Shown: positions 26,949 to 35,427 of the stretch, one piece after another | How positions within the stretch are numbered: the first letter of the stretch is position 1 | How the letters are laid out: each line of letters opens with the position of its first letter | From: VRUE01 sp963844395 | Lineage (GTDB): Bacteria; Actinomycetota; Thermoleophilia; Solirubrobacterales; 70-9 | DNA: 64,000 bases | Reading direction: 5' to 3' | Assembly (NCBI GenBank): GCA_963844395.1 | Contig: CAWJNX010000001.1 | Location: forward strand, 372,001 to 436,000 | The notes under the pieces: model-generated | Told to the model about the DNA's origin: nothing | Databases searched by the model: none | What the model saw: only the letters and a program-made list of their open reading frames with translations | Program-made: the position numbers and the translations under genes

Positions 26949-27299
26949 TCAGGCGGAGAGCGGCACGCGCTGCAGCCGGCGCAGGCGTTCGGCGACCCGA
27001 TCGGCGCGGGCGCCGAAGTCGCCGAGATCGTCGTCCTGCGATGGAAGGAGCCGACCGGACATCGGCTCGGTGCGCTCCGCGCGCATCGCGGCGCTCGCCC
27101 GCTCCGCCAGCTCAGCCGCCCGCCGAGCCTGCTCGGCAGCGTCCAGGGCCGCGGCGCCGACCGTCATCACGGCAGCCTCGGAGGCGCGAGCGGTCGCCAG
27201 CGCCTCGTCGATCCGTTCGACCAGCTCGCCGATCAGCGGCGGCTTCGCCTGCTCTGGCAATCGCCACTCCTGCATAGCGTCTGCCCGTGCGTCGTCCAT
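26949..27299 (-). CDS. Small alanine-rich hypothetical protein
   Basis: A 116-residue protein with a long predicted helix (LIGELVERIDEALATARAS then AAALDAAEQARRAAELAERA), likely coiled coil, and a basic arginine-rich end (RADRVAERLRRLQRVPLSA). No family is recognised. It lies between hipBA and the DUF2283 pair on the same strand. Its acidic and basic patches and GC-typical codon use make it plausibly real, but the shadow frames are also open here. Confidence 0.4.
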   Translation of the reverse strand: MDDARADAMQEWRLPEQAKPPLIGELVERIDEALATARASEAAVMTVGAAALDAAEQARRAAELAERASAAMRAERTEPMSGRLLPSQDDDLGDFGARADRVAERLRRLQRVPLSA

Positions 27300-27337
27300 C
27301 CCCTCCCTTTTACGGCAGTGGGAGCGGATTCCCTGCG

Positions 27338-27625
27338 TTAGGCGGCGGCCAGAATCGGCTCGACGTCCTCGACGGTCGTCTGCGACGTCTCTGGCATCGT
27401 CACCGTGACCTCCCCGTCGCGCTCGAGCATGTAGCGCGGACTCAGCATGGTCAGGCCGACGATCCGATCGGTGCCCGGCGCGTAGCGGATTACGTGACCC
27501 TCCGGAGTCTCCTCGCCGACGCCGGCCTCCGGCTCGCCGACACGGAGGTAGAGCACGTCGTTTTCTGCATCGTAGTTGGCCTGATCGAAGACGATTGAGC
27601 CGATCGTGATCTTCACTCGCTCCAT
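27338..27625 (-). CDS. DUF2283 domain protein
   Basis: A 95-residue protein with the DUF2283 layout: ANYDAENDVLYLRVGEPEAG, then VIRYAPGTDRIVGLTMLSPR and a short acidic tail. DUF2283 members are often encoded beside small DUF4258-like proteins in what appear to be toxin-antitoxin-like pairs. The start ATG 27625 overlaps the stop of the upstream gene by 13 bases, so the two are probably expressed together. Function is unproven; an antitoxin role is inference. Confidence 0.8.
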   Translation of the reverse strand: MERVKITIGSIVFDQANYDAENDVLYLRVGEPEAGVGEETPEGHVIRYAPGTDRIVGLTMLSPRYMLERDGEVTVTMPETSQTTVEDVEPILAAA

Positions 27626-27927
27626 GTCGATGGATCCTTTCGATTCGGGAAGGCAGAGATGATCCTTGCCGGTTCCTGCTCGTAGGTTACGACCACAAGC
27701 AGCCATCTGCTCGGTCCTACATCGCGGCGGTAGCAACGAACTCGTCGTTGTCGCAGCGGGTCACCTACAGCATGGTCAGGCCTCGAGACGGCAGTCAAGA
27801 CCTCACCGAGGAACATCGCCATCTCGGCGTGGTCATCTAGCACCTTCTCCTGCCAGATGCGCCTCGGCAAGACCACCCGCGCTCCGCAGGGATCCAAGGT
27901 TTCGGCGAGGATCTCGTCGACGCTCAA
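27613..27927 (-). CDS. Small DUF4258-like protein paired with DUF2283
   Basis: A 104-residue protein whose C-terminal half, RVRCYRRDVGPSRWLLVVVT followed by RIISAFPNRKDP, has the beta-rich pattern typical of DUF4258-like partners of DUF2283 proteins. An upstream histidine lies in DHAEMAMFLGEVL. The TTG start at 27927 has GGGAGAA six bases ahead. Overlap with the DUF2283 gene and order (putative toxin first) suggest one module. RNase-type activity is suggested for relatives only by fold similarity and is not shown here. Confidence 0.65.
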   Translation of the reverse strand: MSVDEILAETLDPCGARVVLPRRIWQEKVLDDHAEMAMFLGEVLTAVSRPDHAVGDPLRQRRVRCYRRDVGPSRWLLVVVTYEQEPARIISAFPNRKDPSTWSE

Positions 27928-28059
27928 CGTCGGTTCTCCCGGTCGTCCGCCATGGGGCCGACGCTATGAGGGACCAATTCACTTGTGGTGCGCGAAATCA
28001 AACAATTCGGCAACGGCTTTGAATAGATTTCGTCCCCGAGACCCCTACCGAGGAGCAGC

Positions 28060-29112
28060 TTGAGAAACCCCAGAGACTTCTTCCAGCCGCAGGCGATGGG
28101 CGCCCCCGAGCCGCTACGCGAGATCCCCGTCAAGCCGTCGCGGATGATCCACTTCCTCGACTTCTCCAACGAGAAGATGGTCGCCAAGGCGGCCGCCATC
28201 GCCGAGAAGACCGACATCCTGCTTGGCAACCTCGAGGATGCGATCCCCGCCGACCGCAAGGACACCGCCCGAAGCGGGTTGATCAAGGCGGCCAAGGAGT
28301 CCGACTTCGGCCAGACCTCGCTCTGGACCCGAGTCAACTCGCTGGAGAGCCCCTGGGTGCTCGACGACCTGACTCAGCTGGTCACCGAGATCGGCGACAA
28401 GCTCGAGGTCGTGATGGTGCCCAAGGTCGAGGGCGCCTGGGACATCCACTACGTCGACCGCCTGCTCGCCCAGCTTGAGGCGAAGGCAGGGCTGGAGCGA
28501 CCGATCCTCGTCCACGCGATCCTCGAGACGGCGCAGGGCGTCGTCAACGTCGAGGAGATCGCCGCCGCCAGCCCCCGCATGCAGGGAATGAGCTTCGGCC
28601 CCGCCGACCTCGCCGCCTCGAGGCGGATGAAGACGACCCGGGTCGGCGGCGGGCATCCCGGCTACCGCTCGATGGAGGATCCCGCCGACCCGGAGAACCC
28701 GGAGGCGGACCGGATCACCGCCCAGCAGGACCCCTGGCACTACTCGATCGCCCGCATGGTCGACGCCTGCGCCTCGACCGGGATCCTGCCCTTCTACGGT
28801 CCTTTCGGCGACATCAAGGACACGGCGGGTTGCGAGACGCAGTTCCGCGCCGCCTTCCTGCTCGGCTGCGTCGGCGCCTGGTCGCTGCACCCGGTCCAGA
28901 TCGAGATCGCCAAGAAGGTCTTCAGTCCGCCGCCGGACGAGGTCAAGTTCGCCCGCAAGGTGCTGGAGGCGATTCCCGACGGCCGCGGCGTCCACATGAT
29001 CGACGGCAAGATGCAGGACGACGCGACCTGGAAGCAGTGCAAGGTGATGGTCGAGCTGGCTGAGATGCTCGCTCAGAAGGACCCGGAGCTGGCTGAGAGC
29101 TACGGGATGTAG
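28060..29112 (+). CDS. HpcH/HpaI (CitE-like) CoA-ester lyase, malyl-CoA-lyase type
   Basis: A 350-residue TIM-barrel lyase. It shows LLGNLEDAIPADRKDTAR (the conserved metal/substrate Glu-Asp), VPKVEGAWDIHYVD, ILVHAILETAQGVVNVEE with the catalytic glutamate, and the long insertion with GMSFGPADLAASRRMKTTR, typical of L-malyl-CoA/beta-methylmalyl-CoA lyases rather than short CitE. It would cleave malyl-CoA to acetyl-CoA and glyoxylate or do the reverse condensation. The TTG start has GAGGAG nine bases ahead. It is convergent with pckG. Pathway assignment (serine cycle, ethylmalonyl-CoA or glyoxylate) is not settled because companion genes are not all seen. Confidence 0.83.
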   Translation: MRNPRDFFQPQAMGAPEPLREIPVKPSRMIHFLDFSNEKMVAKAAAIAEKTDILLGNLEDAIPADRKDTARSGLIKAAKESDFGQTSLWTRVNSLESPWVLDDLTQLVTEIGDKLEVVMVPKVEGAWDIHYVDRLLAQLEAKAGLERPILVHAILETAQGVVNVEEIAAASPRMQGMSFGPADLAASRRMKTTRVGGGHPGYRSMEDPADPENPEADRITAQQDPWHYSIARMVDACASTGILPFYGPFGDIKDTAGCETQFRAAFLLGCVGAWSLHPVQIEIAKKVFSPPPDEVKFARKVLEAIPDGRGVHMIDGKMQDDATWKQCKVMVELAEMLAQKDPELAESYGM

Positions 29113-29116
29113 GCGG

Positions 29117-29202
29117 TTGGCGGGCGGGTCCTGTCGCGGCGGCCCTCCCCCATGTGCTCGGACGCCGCAAAGCGGCGCCCTCCGCTATGGGGGACCCCCG
29201 CC
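29117..29202. terminator. Nested palindrome between convergent genes, likely bidirectional terminator
   Basis: CGCCGC-AAA-GCGGCG at 29163-29177 forms the innermost hairpin. CCCCCAT at 29146-29152 pairs with ATGGGGG at 29187-29193 around it, and GC-rich outer arms (GGCGGGCGGGTCC, GGACCCCCGCC) extend it. It is between the stop of the lyase gene and the end of pckG. There is no U-run, so the terminating mechanism is inferred from location. Confidence 0.55.
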
Positions 29203-29237
29203 ACCGCGCCACCCGCTCGAGGAACGGTTACAGCCTG

Positions 29238-31046
29238 TTAGCCCAGGCGCGCTTCGAGGGCGTCCAGCTGAGCTGAGATCTGCGTTGGGAGCTTGTCGCC
29301 GAAACGCTCCAGGTGCTCTCGGACCTGAGGTAGCTGCTGCTTGAACAGGTCGGCGTCTACTGAGAGGAGCTCTTGCATTTGGGCGTCGGAGATGTCTAGG
29401 CCCTCGGTGTTGATTTCTCCTTCGGCGGGGAGCAGGCCGATCGGCGACTCGACCGTCTCTCCTTCGCCGTCGCAGCGGCGGAAGACCCACTCGAGGACGC
29501 GGCTGTTCTCGCCGAATCCCGGCCAGATGAACTTGCCGTTCTCGTCCTTGCGGAACCAGTTGACGAGGAAGACCTTCGGCAGTTTCGCCCCCTCGCGCTC
29601 GCCGATCTTCAGCCAGTGGGCGAAGTAGTCGGCCATGTTGTAGCCGCTGAAGGGCAGCATCGCCATCGGGTCGAAGCGGAGCTGCCCGACCTCGCCGGCG
29701 GCGGCGGCGGTCGTCTCAACCGACATCGTCGCGCCGAGGAAGGTGCCGTGCTCCCAGTCGAAGGCCTCGGAGACCAACGGCACCGCGGTGGCCCGGCGGC
29801 CGCCGAAGAGGAAGGCGTCGATCGGCACGCCGGCCGGGTCCTCCCACTCGGGCGCGATGCAGGGGCACTGCGAAGCGGGCGTCGTGAAGCGGGCATTGGG
29901 GTGGGCCGCCGGCTCCTCGGAGTCGGGGGTCCAGTCGTTGCCGTGCCAGTCGATCGCGTGCGCGGGCGGCTCGCCGGTCATCCCCTCCCACCAGACGTCG
30001 CCATCGTCAGTTTTGGCGCAGTTGGTGAAGATCGAGTTGCGCTCGATCGTCTCCATCGCGTTCGGGTTGGTCTTGTGCCCGGTCCCCGGCGCGACGCCGA
30101 AGAAACCGGCCTCGGGGTTGACGGCGTAGAGACGGCCGTCGTCGCCGAACTTCATCCAGGCGATGTCGTCGCCGACCGTCTCCGCGGTCCAGCCCTCGAG
30201 GGTGGGGATCAGCATCGCCAGGTTCGTCTTGCCAGAGGCCGACGGGAAGGCACCGGTCACGTACTTGACCTTTCCCTCGGGCGAGGTCAGCTTGAGGATC
30301 AGCATGTGCTCGGCCATCCAGCCCTCGTCGCGGGCCATCGCCGAAGCGATCCGCAGCGCGAAGCACTTCTTGCCGAGCAGGGCGTTGCCGCCGTAACCGG
30401 AGCCGAAGGACCAGATCTCGCGCGTCTCGGGGTAGTGGACGATGTACTTGTTGTCCGCGTTGCAGGGCCAGGGAACGTCCTGCTGTCCCTCTGCCAGGGG
30501 CATGCCGACCGAGTGCACGCAGGGCACGAAGTCGCCGTTGGAGCCGAGCACGTCGAGCGCGCCCTTGCCCATCCGGGTCATGATCCGCATGTTCGTCGCG
30601 ACGTAGGCCGAATCGGTCAGCTGCACGCCGATATGGGCGATCGGCGACCCCAGCGGGCCCATCGAGAAGGGAACCACGTACATCGTGCGGCCCTTCATGC
30701 AGCCGCTGAAGAGACCGCGCATGGTCTCCCGCATCGCGCCCGGCTCGCGCCAGTTGTTGGTCGGGCCGGCGTCCTCCTCGCGCTCGGAGCAGATGAAGGT
30801 GCGGTCCTCGACCCGGGCGACGTCGCCGGGGTCGGAGAGGGCGAGGTAGGAGTTGGGTCGCTTGGCGTCGGAGAGGCGCTCGAAGGTCCCGGCCTCGATC
30901 AGCGCCTGGGCAAGCGAGTCGTACTCCTCGGCGGACCCGTCGCACCAGTGAATGGCCTCGGGCTGGGTCAGTTCTGCGATCTCCCCGACCCAGTCGAGGA
31001 GCTTGTCGTTGGTGGTCGGCGCGTCGGCCGTGCTGGTCTGGATCAT
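29238..31046 (-). CDS. pckG: Phosphoenolpyruvate carboxykinase (GTP)
   Basis: A 602-residue GTP-type PEPCK. The P-loop FPSASGKTNLAML and the active-site PFSMGPLGSP are present, with the substrate/metal region KKCFALRIASAMARDEGWMAEHM (split by the KKCFALRI turn), the reactive cysteine of P-loop neighbours, GDDIAWMKFGDDGRLYAVNP and the C-terminal RVLEWVFRRCDGEG. It interconverts oxaloacetate and PEP using GTP. ATG 31046 is preferred; a GTG at 31055 is also in frame. It follows the DUF4333 lipoprotein gene with a one- to ten-base gap, so read-through is likely. Confidence 0.95.
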   Translation of the reverse strand: MIQTSTADAPTTNDKLLDWVGEIAELTQPEAIHWCDGSAEEYDSLAQALIEAGTFERLSDAKRPNSYLALSDPGDVARVEDRTFICSEREEDAGPTNNWREPGAMRETMRGLFSGCMKGRTMYVVPFSMGPLGSPIAHIGVQLTDSAYVATNMRIMTRMGKGALDVLGSNGDFVPCVHSVGMPLAEGQQDVPWPCNADNKYIVHYPETREIWSFGSGYGGNALLGKKCFALRIASAMARDEGWMAEHMLILKLTSPEGKVKYVTGAFPSASGKTNLAMLIPTLEGWTAETVGDDIAWMKFGDDGRLYAVNPEAGFFGVAPGTGHKTNPNAMETIERNSIFTNCAKTDDGDVWWEGMTGEPPAHAIDWHGNDWTPDSEEPAAHPNARFTTPASQCPCIAPEWEDPAGVPIDAFLFGGRRATAVPLVSEAFDWEHGTFLGATMSVETTAAAAGEVGQLRFDPMAMLPFSGYNMADYFAHWLKIGEREGAKLPKVFLVNWFRKDENGKFIWPGFGENSRVLEWVFRRCDGEGETVESPIGLLPAEGEINTEGLDISDAQMQELLSVDADLFKQQLPQVREHLERFGDKLPTQISAQLDALEARLG

Positions 31047-31056
31047 TCGGCGCACT

Positions 31057-31362
31057 TTACTTGCCGGGCTGGAGGTCGGCGAGTTCGTAGTCGGCGTCCT
31101 CGTTGAGGATCTTTACCGTCGCCGTTTCCTCCTTGCCACCGACCAGCGACACGGTGCAGTCGAAGGTCTTGCCCTTTTCTACCTCGACGTCCGAAGGGCA
31201 ATCGACGGACGCGACTTTCTTGCCGACGGTGTCCTCGATGTACTGCTGAAGATCGGCCTCGATCTTGGCGTCGTCGATCGCGGTCCCACAACCGGCGAGG
31301 AAAGCGGTGGCGACCAAGGCGACCGCCAAGAGTGGCACTGCACTGCGGATTGAGAAGGCCAT
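31057..31362 (-). CDS. DUF4333 lipoprotein
   Basis: A 101-residue exported protein with a lipobox, ATAFLAGCG, after a hydrophobic signal segment. The mature part (VASVDCPSDVEVEKGKTFDC, then SLVGGKEETATVKILNED) matches the DUF4333 pattern with its paired cysteines, found widely in Actinomycetota. It would be anchored to the outer leaflet by the Cys. It is upstream of and close to pckG; a functional link is not evident. Function of the family is unknown. Confidence 0.85.
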   Translation of the reverse strand: MAFSIRSAVPLLAVALVATAFLAGCGTAIDDAKIEADLQQYIEDTVGKKVASVDCPSDVEVEKGKTFDCTVSLVGGKEETATVKILNEDADYELADLQPGK

Positions 31363-31395
31363 CGAGTCCTTTCGACTAGGTCGCCGGGAAGTATC

Positions 31396-33348
31396 TCAGT
31401 CGTCGAAAAGCGAGAAATGCGGGTTCAGGGACTTGGCCCGGCGATAGTTCCTGACTGCCTGGTCCGACCGGCCAAGCGTCGCCTCGATGCGGGCCAGGAC
31501 GAGCCACGTGCGCCAGTTGGTCGACTCTCTTTCGGTCGCGGCGCGGGCCGCTTTCGCGGCGGATCCCAGCTCGCCCAGCTCCTCGAGCACGAGGGCCTGC
31601 TGGAGCCGCGGCGTGGCAGCACTGGGCTGCACGCTCTGGGCATCCCTGGCGGCATCGAGGGCACCGATCAGATCGCCGTCGCGGACATCCGCTTCGCTCT
31701 CGCGGATCAGGGTCGTCGAGGCAAGCGGAATAGCGATCGCCACCACGGCGGCAACGGCAATCGCGGCGGCGGCGAGGCGGAAGGGCAGCCTGGCAGCCAC
31801 TCCCCGCTTTGACTCGGAGCGCTCCGTCGGTGCCACCAGGACGGCGGCAAGCAAAAGCAGCGCAACCGGAAGCACCGGGATCTGCCACATCCAGTCGAAG
31901 GTGGCGACAAGGCAGAAGGCGGCACAGCCGGCGATCGCCGCCGCGATCATCGGCCTGTCGCGATCGCCCACGCGAAGCAGATTGCGGGCGCCGCTGGCAA
32001 AGACGGTCAGCAGAAACGCCGCCAACAGCGCCAGGCCGACGATGCCAAGCTCGCCGAGGGTCTGCATGTAGAGGGAGTGGGCGTCGCGCACCGTTTCGGC
32101 TTCGTCCCCTTCGCGCGCCCACCAGAACTCGAAGGTGCCGGGACCGGTGCCGGTCAGCGGCTCGCTTGCATTCTGATCGGCGGCCGACTGCCACAGCTGA
32201 TAGCGGCTCTGCCCGGCGAAGCTCGTCAGCCGTTCGGTCCCGTCCCCCGGCCCGCCCTGCTGCTTGAACTCCGTCCAGGCGTCGGAGGCCCGGCCAGGGG
32301 CGTCGATCGCAGCCAGGGCGACCAGCGCGACGACCACGCCCGCCGCCGCGACAACGGTCGTCTGACGCCGCGAGGGGAAGGTCCAGCGGGGGCGCATGCC
32401 CTTCTGCAGGGCAAAAGAGATGCCGGCCTGGATCGCTCCCACCGCCAGACAAACGGCGAGGACGATCGGCACCATCTCGTCCCCCTGCTGACGTGCGGCC
32501 GCGTTCAGCAGGCCGTCCTGAAGCTCATCGCGATGGTCCGCGGCGACGATCAGGATCGCGCTGCCGGCGGCTGCCGGAAGCACCGTCAGCAGCTTCGCGA
32601 GACGATCCGACGTCAGCGCGAGGAAGAGCGCGAGAGCGAGGATTGCGGCGGCGATCCCGCTGCGCGAAAGGGTGAGGAAGGCGGTCAACGCCATCACGGG
32701 CAGCAGGCCCGCGGCGAGCGCGCGGACCACGATCGCCTTCGCCCGGGTTGCCAGCTCGAGCACGAGCGGCAGCCCGATCGCGATCAGGCCGGCGAGCGCG
32801 TTCCAGTAATGAAGGGGATAGGAGAGTCGTTCCCGCCCACCGGTGAGGAACTGGGCGGTCTGGTCCGCCTCGGGAAACCAGGCAGGGTGCAGCCGAGAGA
32901 GCAGGGCGACGATCGAGATCACGGCGATGCCGGCGCCGACGGCGCCGATCATCTTCCGCGCCCCTCCCGAGTCGCAAACGAAGAGCGCGAGAACGAACAC
33001 CCCCAGGTAAGCCGCCATGCGGGCCAGTTCCGCAGAGGTTCGCTCGGGACTCTCGGTCCAGATCAGACTGAACGCGGTCCAGGCCGCAAAGGCGCCGAGC
33101 AGGCCAAGCGCGATCCAGGCGATCGGGCTCAATTCGCGCCGTGGCAAGGCGCCGACCAGAACGCCGAGCAGCACGATCCACCAGATCGCGATCCCCGCCT
33201 GATCATGGACGATTGGGTCGAAGCCACCCCCTTCGAGACCGAGATAGACGACGAGCGCGAAACCGAACAGCCCGGCGGCTACGGCGCTCCACTCGATTTG
33301 CCGGGCGCGTTGCCAAGCAGTGGTGGACCGAATCGAAGTTGCTTCCAT
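31396..33348 (-). CDS. O-antigen ligase/polymerase-like membrane protein with C-terminal TPR region
   Basis: A 650-residue protein with about a dozen transmembrane segments, then a large loop containing LTSFAGQSRYQLWQSAADQN and PLTGTGPGTFEFWWAREG, the Wzy_C signature region with H in VRDAHSLYMQTLGELG. The C-terminal 110 residues hold TPR-like helices (LIGALDAARDAQSVQPSAAT, TWLVLARIEATLGRSDQA). This architecture suits a polymerase or ligase of surface glycans. It differs from the 471-residue family member at 5778 by the TPR tail. Divergent from the small secreted protein gene at 33419. Confidence 0.83.
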   Translation of the reverse strand: MEATSIRSTTAWQRARQIEWSAVAAGLFGFALVVYLGLEGGGFDPIVHDQAGIAIWWIVLLGVLVGALPRRELSPIAWIALGLLGAFAAWTAFSLIWTESPERTSAELARMAAYLGVFVLALFVCDSGGARKMIGAVGAGIAVISIVALLSRLHPAWFPEADQTAQFLTGGRERLSYPLHYWNALAGLIAIGLPLVLELATRAKAIVVRALAAGLLPVMALTAFLTLSRSGIAAAILALALFLALTSDRLAKLLTVLPAAAGSAILIVAADHRDELQDGLLNAAARQQGDEMVPIVLAVCLAVGAIQAGISFALQKGMRPRWTFPSRRQTTVVAAAGVVVALVALAAIDAPGRASDAWTEFKQQGGPGDGTERLTSFAGQSRYQLWQSAADQNASEPLTGTGPGTFEFWWAREGDEAETVRDAHSLYMQTLGELGIVGLALLAAFLLTVFASGARNLLRVGDRDRPMIAAAIAGCAAFCLVATFDWMWQIPVLPVALLLLAAVLVAPTERSESKRGVAARLPFRLAAAAIAVAAVVAIAIPLASTTLIRESEADVRDGDLIGALDAARDAQSVQPSAATPRLQQALVLEELGELGSAAKAARAATERESTNWRTWLVLARIEATLGRSDQAVRNYRRAKSLNPHFSLFDD

Positions 33349-33418
33349 CTGGTTTGATCTACAGGCGAAGGATGGCTGGGCGCTGGCGGCGCATCCTATT
33401 CGCGCTCATCGGACCGAC

Positions 33419-33919
33419 ATGCAAAGACGCCAAGCTCAACTCGGACTCGTAACGGCCATCGTGATCCTGGCCTTGCCGTCGGCTGCGCCGGCACAGAGCG
33501 TCGTGCCCCCAGGCAACTCGGCAGCCAACCAGTACACGGAGACCTTTCCGACCCCGAGGGGGCCCGCGGCAACCAAGAAACGGGGCAAGCAGCGCGATCG
33601 CTCGCCAGCCGAGGCTCTTGGCCGCAGCAAGGCTCGTCAACTGGCATCAGAGGGGCCGCAGGGCCGCGAGCTCGCCGCCGTCGTCGCGGCCACCGCGCCA
33701 GCCGTCGCGGAGTCCGGTGGGGCGCCGCGCGACGCTGGCTCCGGCGCAATCTCCCGCGCAGAGGCCCTCGGCGACTCTTCGGGCCTCGGTGAGGTGGTCG
33801 CCCAAGCCACCGGCTCTTCCGACTCGGGCGGAATGGGCATAGCGCTGCCGCTGCTGATCCTCGCCGCCGTCGTCGGCTTTGCCGTATACCTGTGGCGCCG
33901 AAGGCGACTTGCCGCCTGA
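33419..33919 (+). CDS. Exported single-pass hypothetical protein
   Basis: A 166-residue protein: signal peptide (LVTAIVILALPSAAPAQS), a disordered middle rich in Pro, Arg, Ala and Gly, and a C-terminal hydrophobic segment (GIALPLLILAAVVGFAVYLW) with a basic tail (RRRRLAA). That signal-linker-membrane-basic layout resembles surface-anchored proteins, but no LPxTG motif is present. ATG 33419 precedes the signal peptide directly. It lies between the polymerase and the glycoside hydrolase and is probably part of the same surface glycan block. No family is recognised. Confidence 0.6.
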   Translation: MQRRQAQLGLVTAIVILALPSAAPAQSVVPPGNSAANQYTETFPTPRGPAATKKRGKQRDRSPAEALGRSKARQLASEGPQGRELAAVVAATAPAVAESGGAPRDAGSGAISRAEALGDSSGLGEVVAQATGSSDSGGMGIALPLLILAAVVGFAVYLWRRRRLAA

Positions 33920-33941
33920 GAGGCGCGGCTTGCCGAAGTCG

Positions 33942-35399
33942 ATGATCGCAGCGCGTCGGATGGTCGAGGCGAATTACCGCCTCTGGTTGGCGGCGCTGGT
34001 CATCTGCGCCGGCGTGGCCGTTGCTCAACCAGCCCCGGCGCCCGCCAACGCCCTGCCCACCGGTGTCTCCGGAATCAACGAAGAGGTTCCGATCGCCCTC
34101 CAGCGAGTCAAGGCGGCTGGCGCCAGCTACGCACGCATCGCGTTCGAGTGGTCGGAAATCGCACCACGCGATCTACCCGGCAGCTGGCACCCAGAGGATC
34201 CCGCCGACCCGAATTACGACTGGGAGCGGGTGGACCTGGGCGTGACCTCGGCGGTCGCCGCGGGCCTCACGCCGGTGGCGATGATCGAGGAATCGCCGTC
34301 GTGGGCACAGAGGTGCCGGTCCTCCCTGGGAAGCAACTGCAACCCGGACCCCGCCGCACTCGCCGCCTTCGCCACGGCTGCGGCCCGCCGTTACAGCGGA
34401 ACCGCGGGCCTGCCGCGGGTGGCGTTCTGGCAGGGCTTGAACGAGCCGAACCTGAGCATCTACTTCAACCCCCAGTACGAAGGCGATCGCCCTGTCTCAC
34501 CGGACCTCTACCGCGGCCTGGCCAACACTTTCTACTCAGCGATCAACGCGGTCGACCCGTCCAACATCGTGATCGCGGCCGGCCTCGGGCCGATCGCCGT
34601 GCCGAGCTACACGATCGGACCGATGCGTTTCACCCGCTTGCTGCTCTGCATGCGTGGCCACCGCAATCCAAAACCCATGCCGGGCGATTGCGGTGGCGGC
34701 GTGCACTTCGACATCTTCGACGTCCATCCCTATACGACGGGCGCGCCGAGTCACACCGGCGGGATCAACGACGTCCAGATGGGCGATCTCGCGAAGCTGA
34801 CGGAACTGCTCAGAGCCGCCGATCGCGCCGGCCGGATCAAGGGCGAGTTCGAGCACACCCCACTCTGGATTGGAGAGTTTTCCTGGGATTCGAACCCGCC
34901 AGATCCGGGCGGCCTGGCGATGAAAATCGAGACTCGCTGGGTTGCGGAGTCGCTCTATCGCGCCTGGCGGGCAAAGATCGGTGCCTTCTTCTGGTTCAGC
35001 CTGCGTGACCGGATGCCCAACCCCCGCCTGCCCTTCAGCCAGACGCTCCAGTCGGGTCTCTTCTTCCGCGGCGAGACCATCGAGCAGGATCAGCCGAAGG
35101 AATTCTTCTACGCCTTCCGCTTCCCATTCGTCTCCTACCCGAACAGGAAAGGCCTCTTTGTCTGGGGCCGGACCCCGGACAGCCAGGCGGGCAATGTCGT
35201 GATCGAGATCTGGAAGGGAGGCAAGTGGCGCAGGGTGTTCGCGGTGCGCGCCGACAAAGACGGGATCTTCCGGGGACGTGCCCGCAGCCGCTACGGGCGC
35301 AACAAACGCGGCTTGGTTCGCGCCGTCTACAAAGGCGAAGCCGCGCCCGCCTTCTCGATGCGGCCGAGCGTGGATTTCCGCCAGGCGCCCTTCGGATAG
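33942..35399 (+). CDS. Exported clan GH-A glycoside hydrolase
   Basis: An approximately 485-residue protein with signal segment LWLAALVICAGVAVAQPA and a TIM-barrel catalytic region. The acid/base Glu is in WQGLNEPNLSIYF (NEP motif) and the nucleophile in LWIGEFSWDS. These positions match clan A (GH5/GH39-like). A C-terminal beta domain (GKWRRVFAVRADKDGIFRGR) follows. It likely cuts or trims the secreted polysaccharide. Several starts are possible (TTG 33930 with GAGAGG ahead, ATG 33942, ATG 33960); 33942 is a compromise. The downstream UDP-sugar dehydrogenase is 28 bases away on the same strand. Confidence 0.8.
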   Translation: MIAARRMVEANYRLWLAALVICAGVAVAQPAPAPANALPTGVSGINEEVPIALQRVKAAGASYARIAFEWSEIAPRDLPGSWHPEDPADPNYDWERVDLGVTSAVAAGLTPVAMIEESPSWAQRCRSSLGSNCNPDPAALAAFATAAARRYSGTAGLPRVAFWQGLNEPNLSIYFNPQYEGDRPVSPDLYRGLANTFYSAINAVDPSNIVIAAGLGPIAVPSYTIGPMRFTRLLLCMRGHRNPKPMPGDCGGGVHFDIFDVHPYTTGAPSHTGGINDVQMGDLAKLTELLRAADRAGRIKGEFEHTPLWIGEFSWDSNPPDPGGLAMKIETRWVAESLYRAWRAKIGAFFWFSLRDRMPNPRLPFSQTLQSGLFFRGETIEQDQPKEFFYAFRFPFVSYPNRKGLFVWGRTPDSQAGNVVIEIWKGGKWRRVFAVRADKDGIFRGRARSRYGRNKRGLVRAVYKGEAAPAFSMRPSVDFRQAPFG

Positions 35400-35427
35400 T
35401 CCGGCGGCTGGTTCTAGACTCCCGCCG

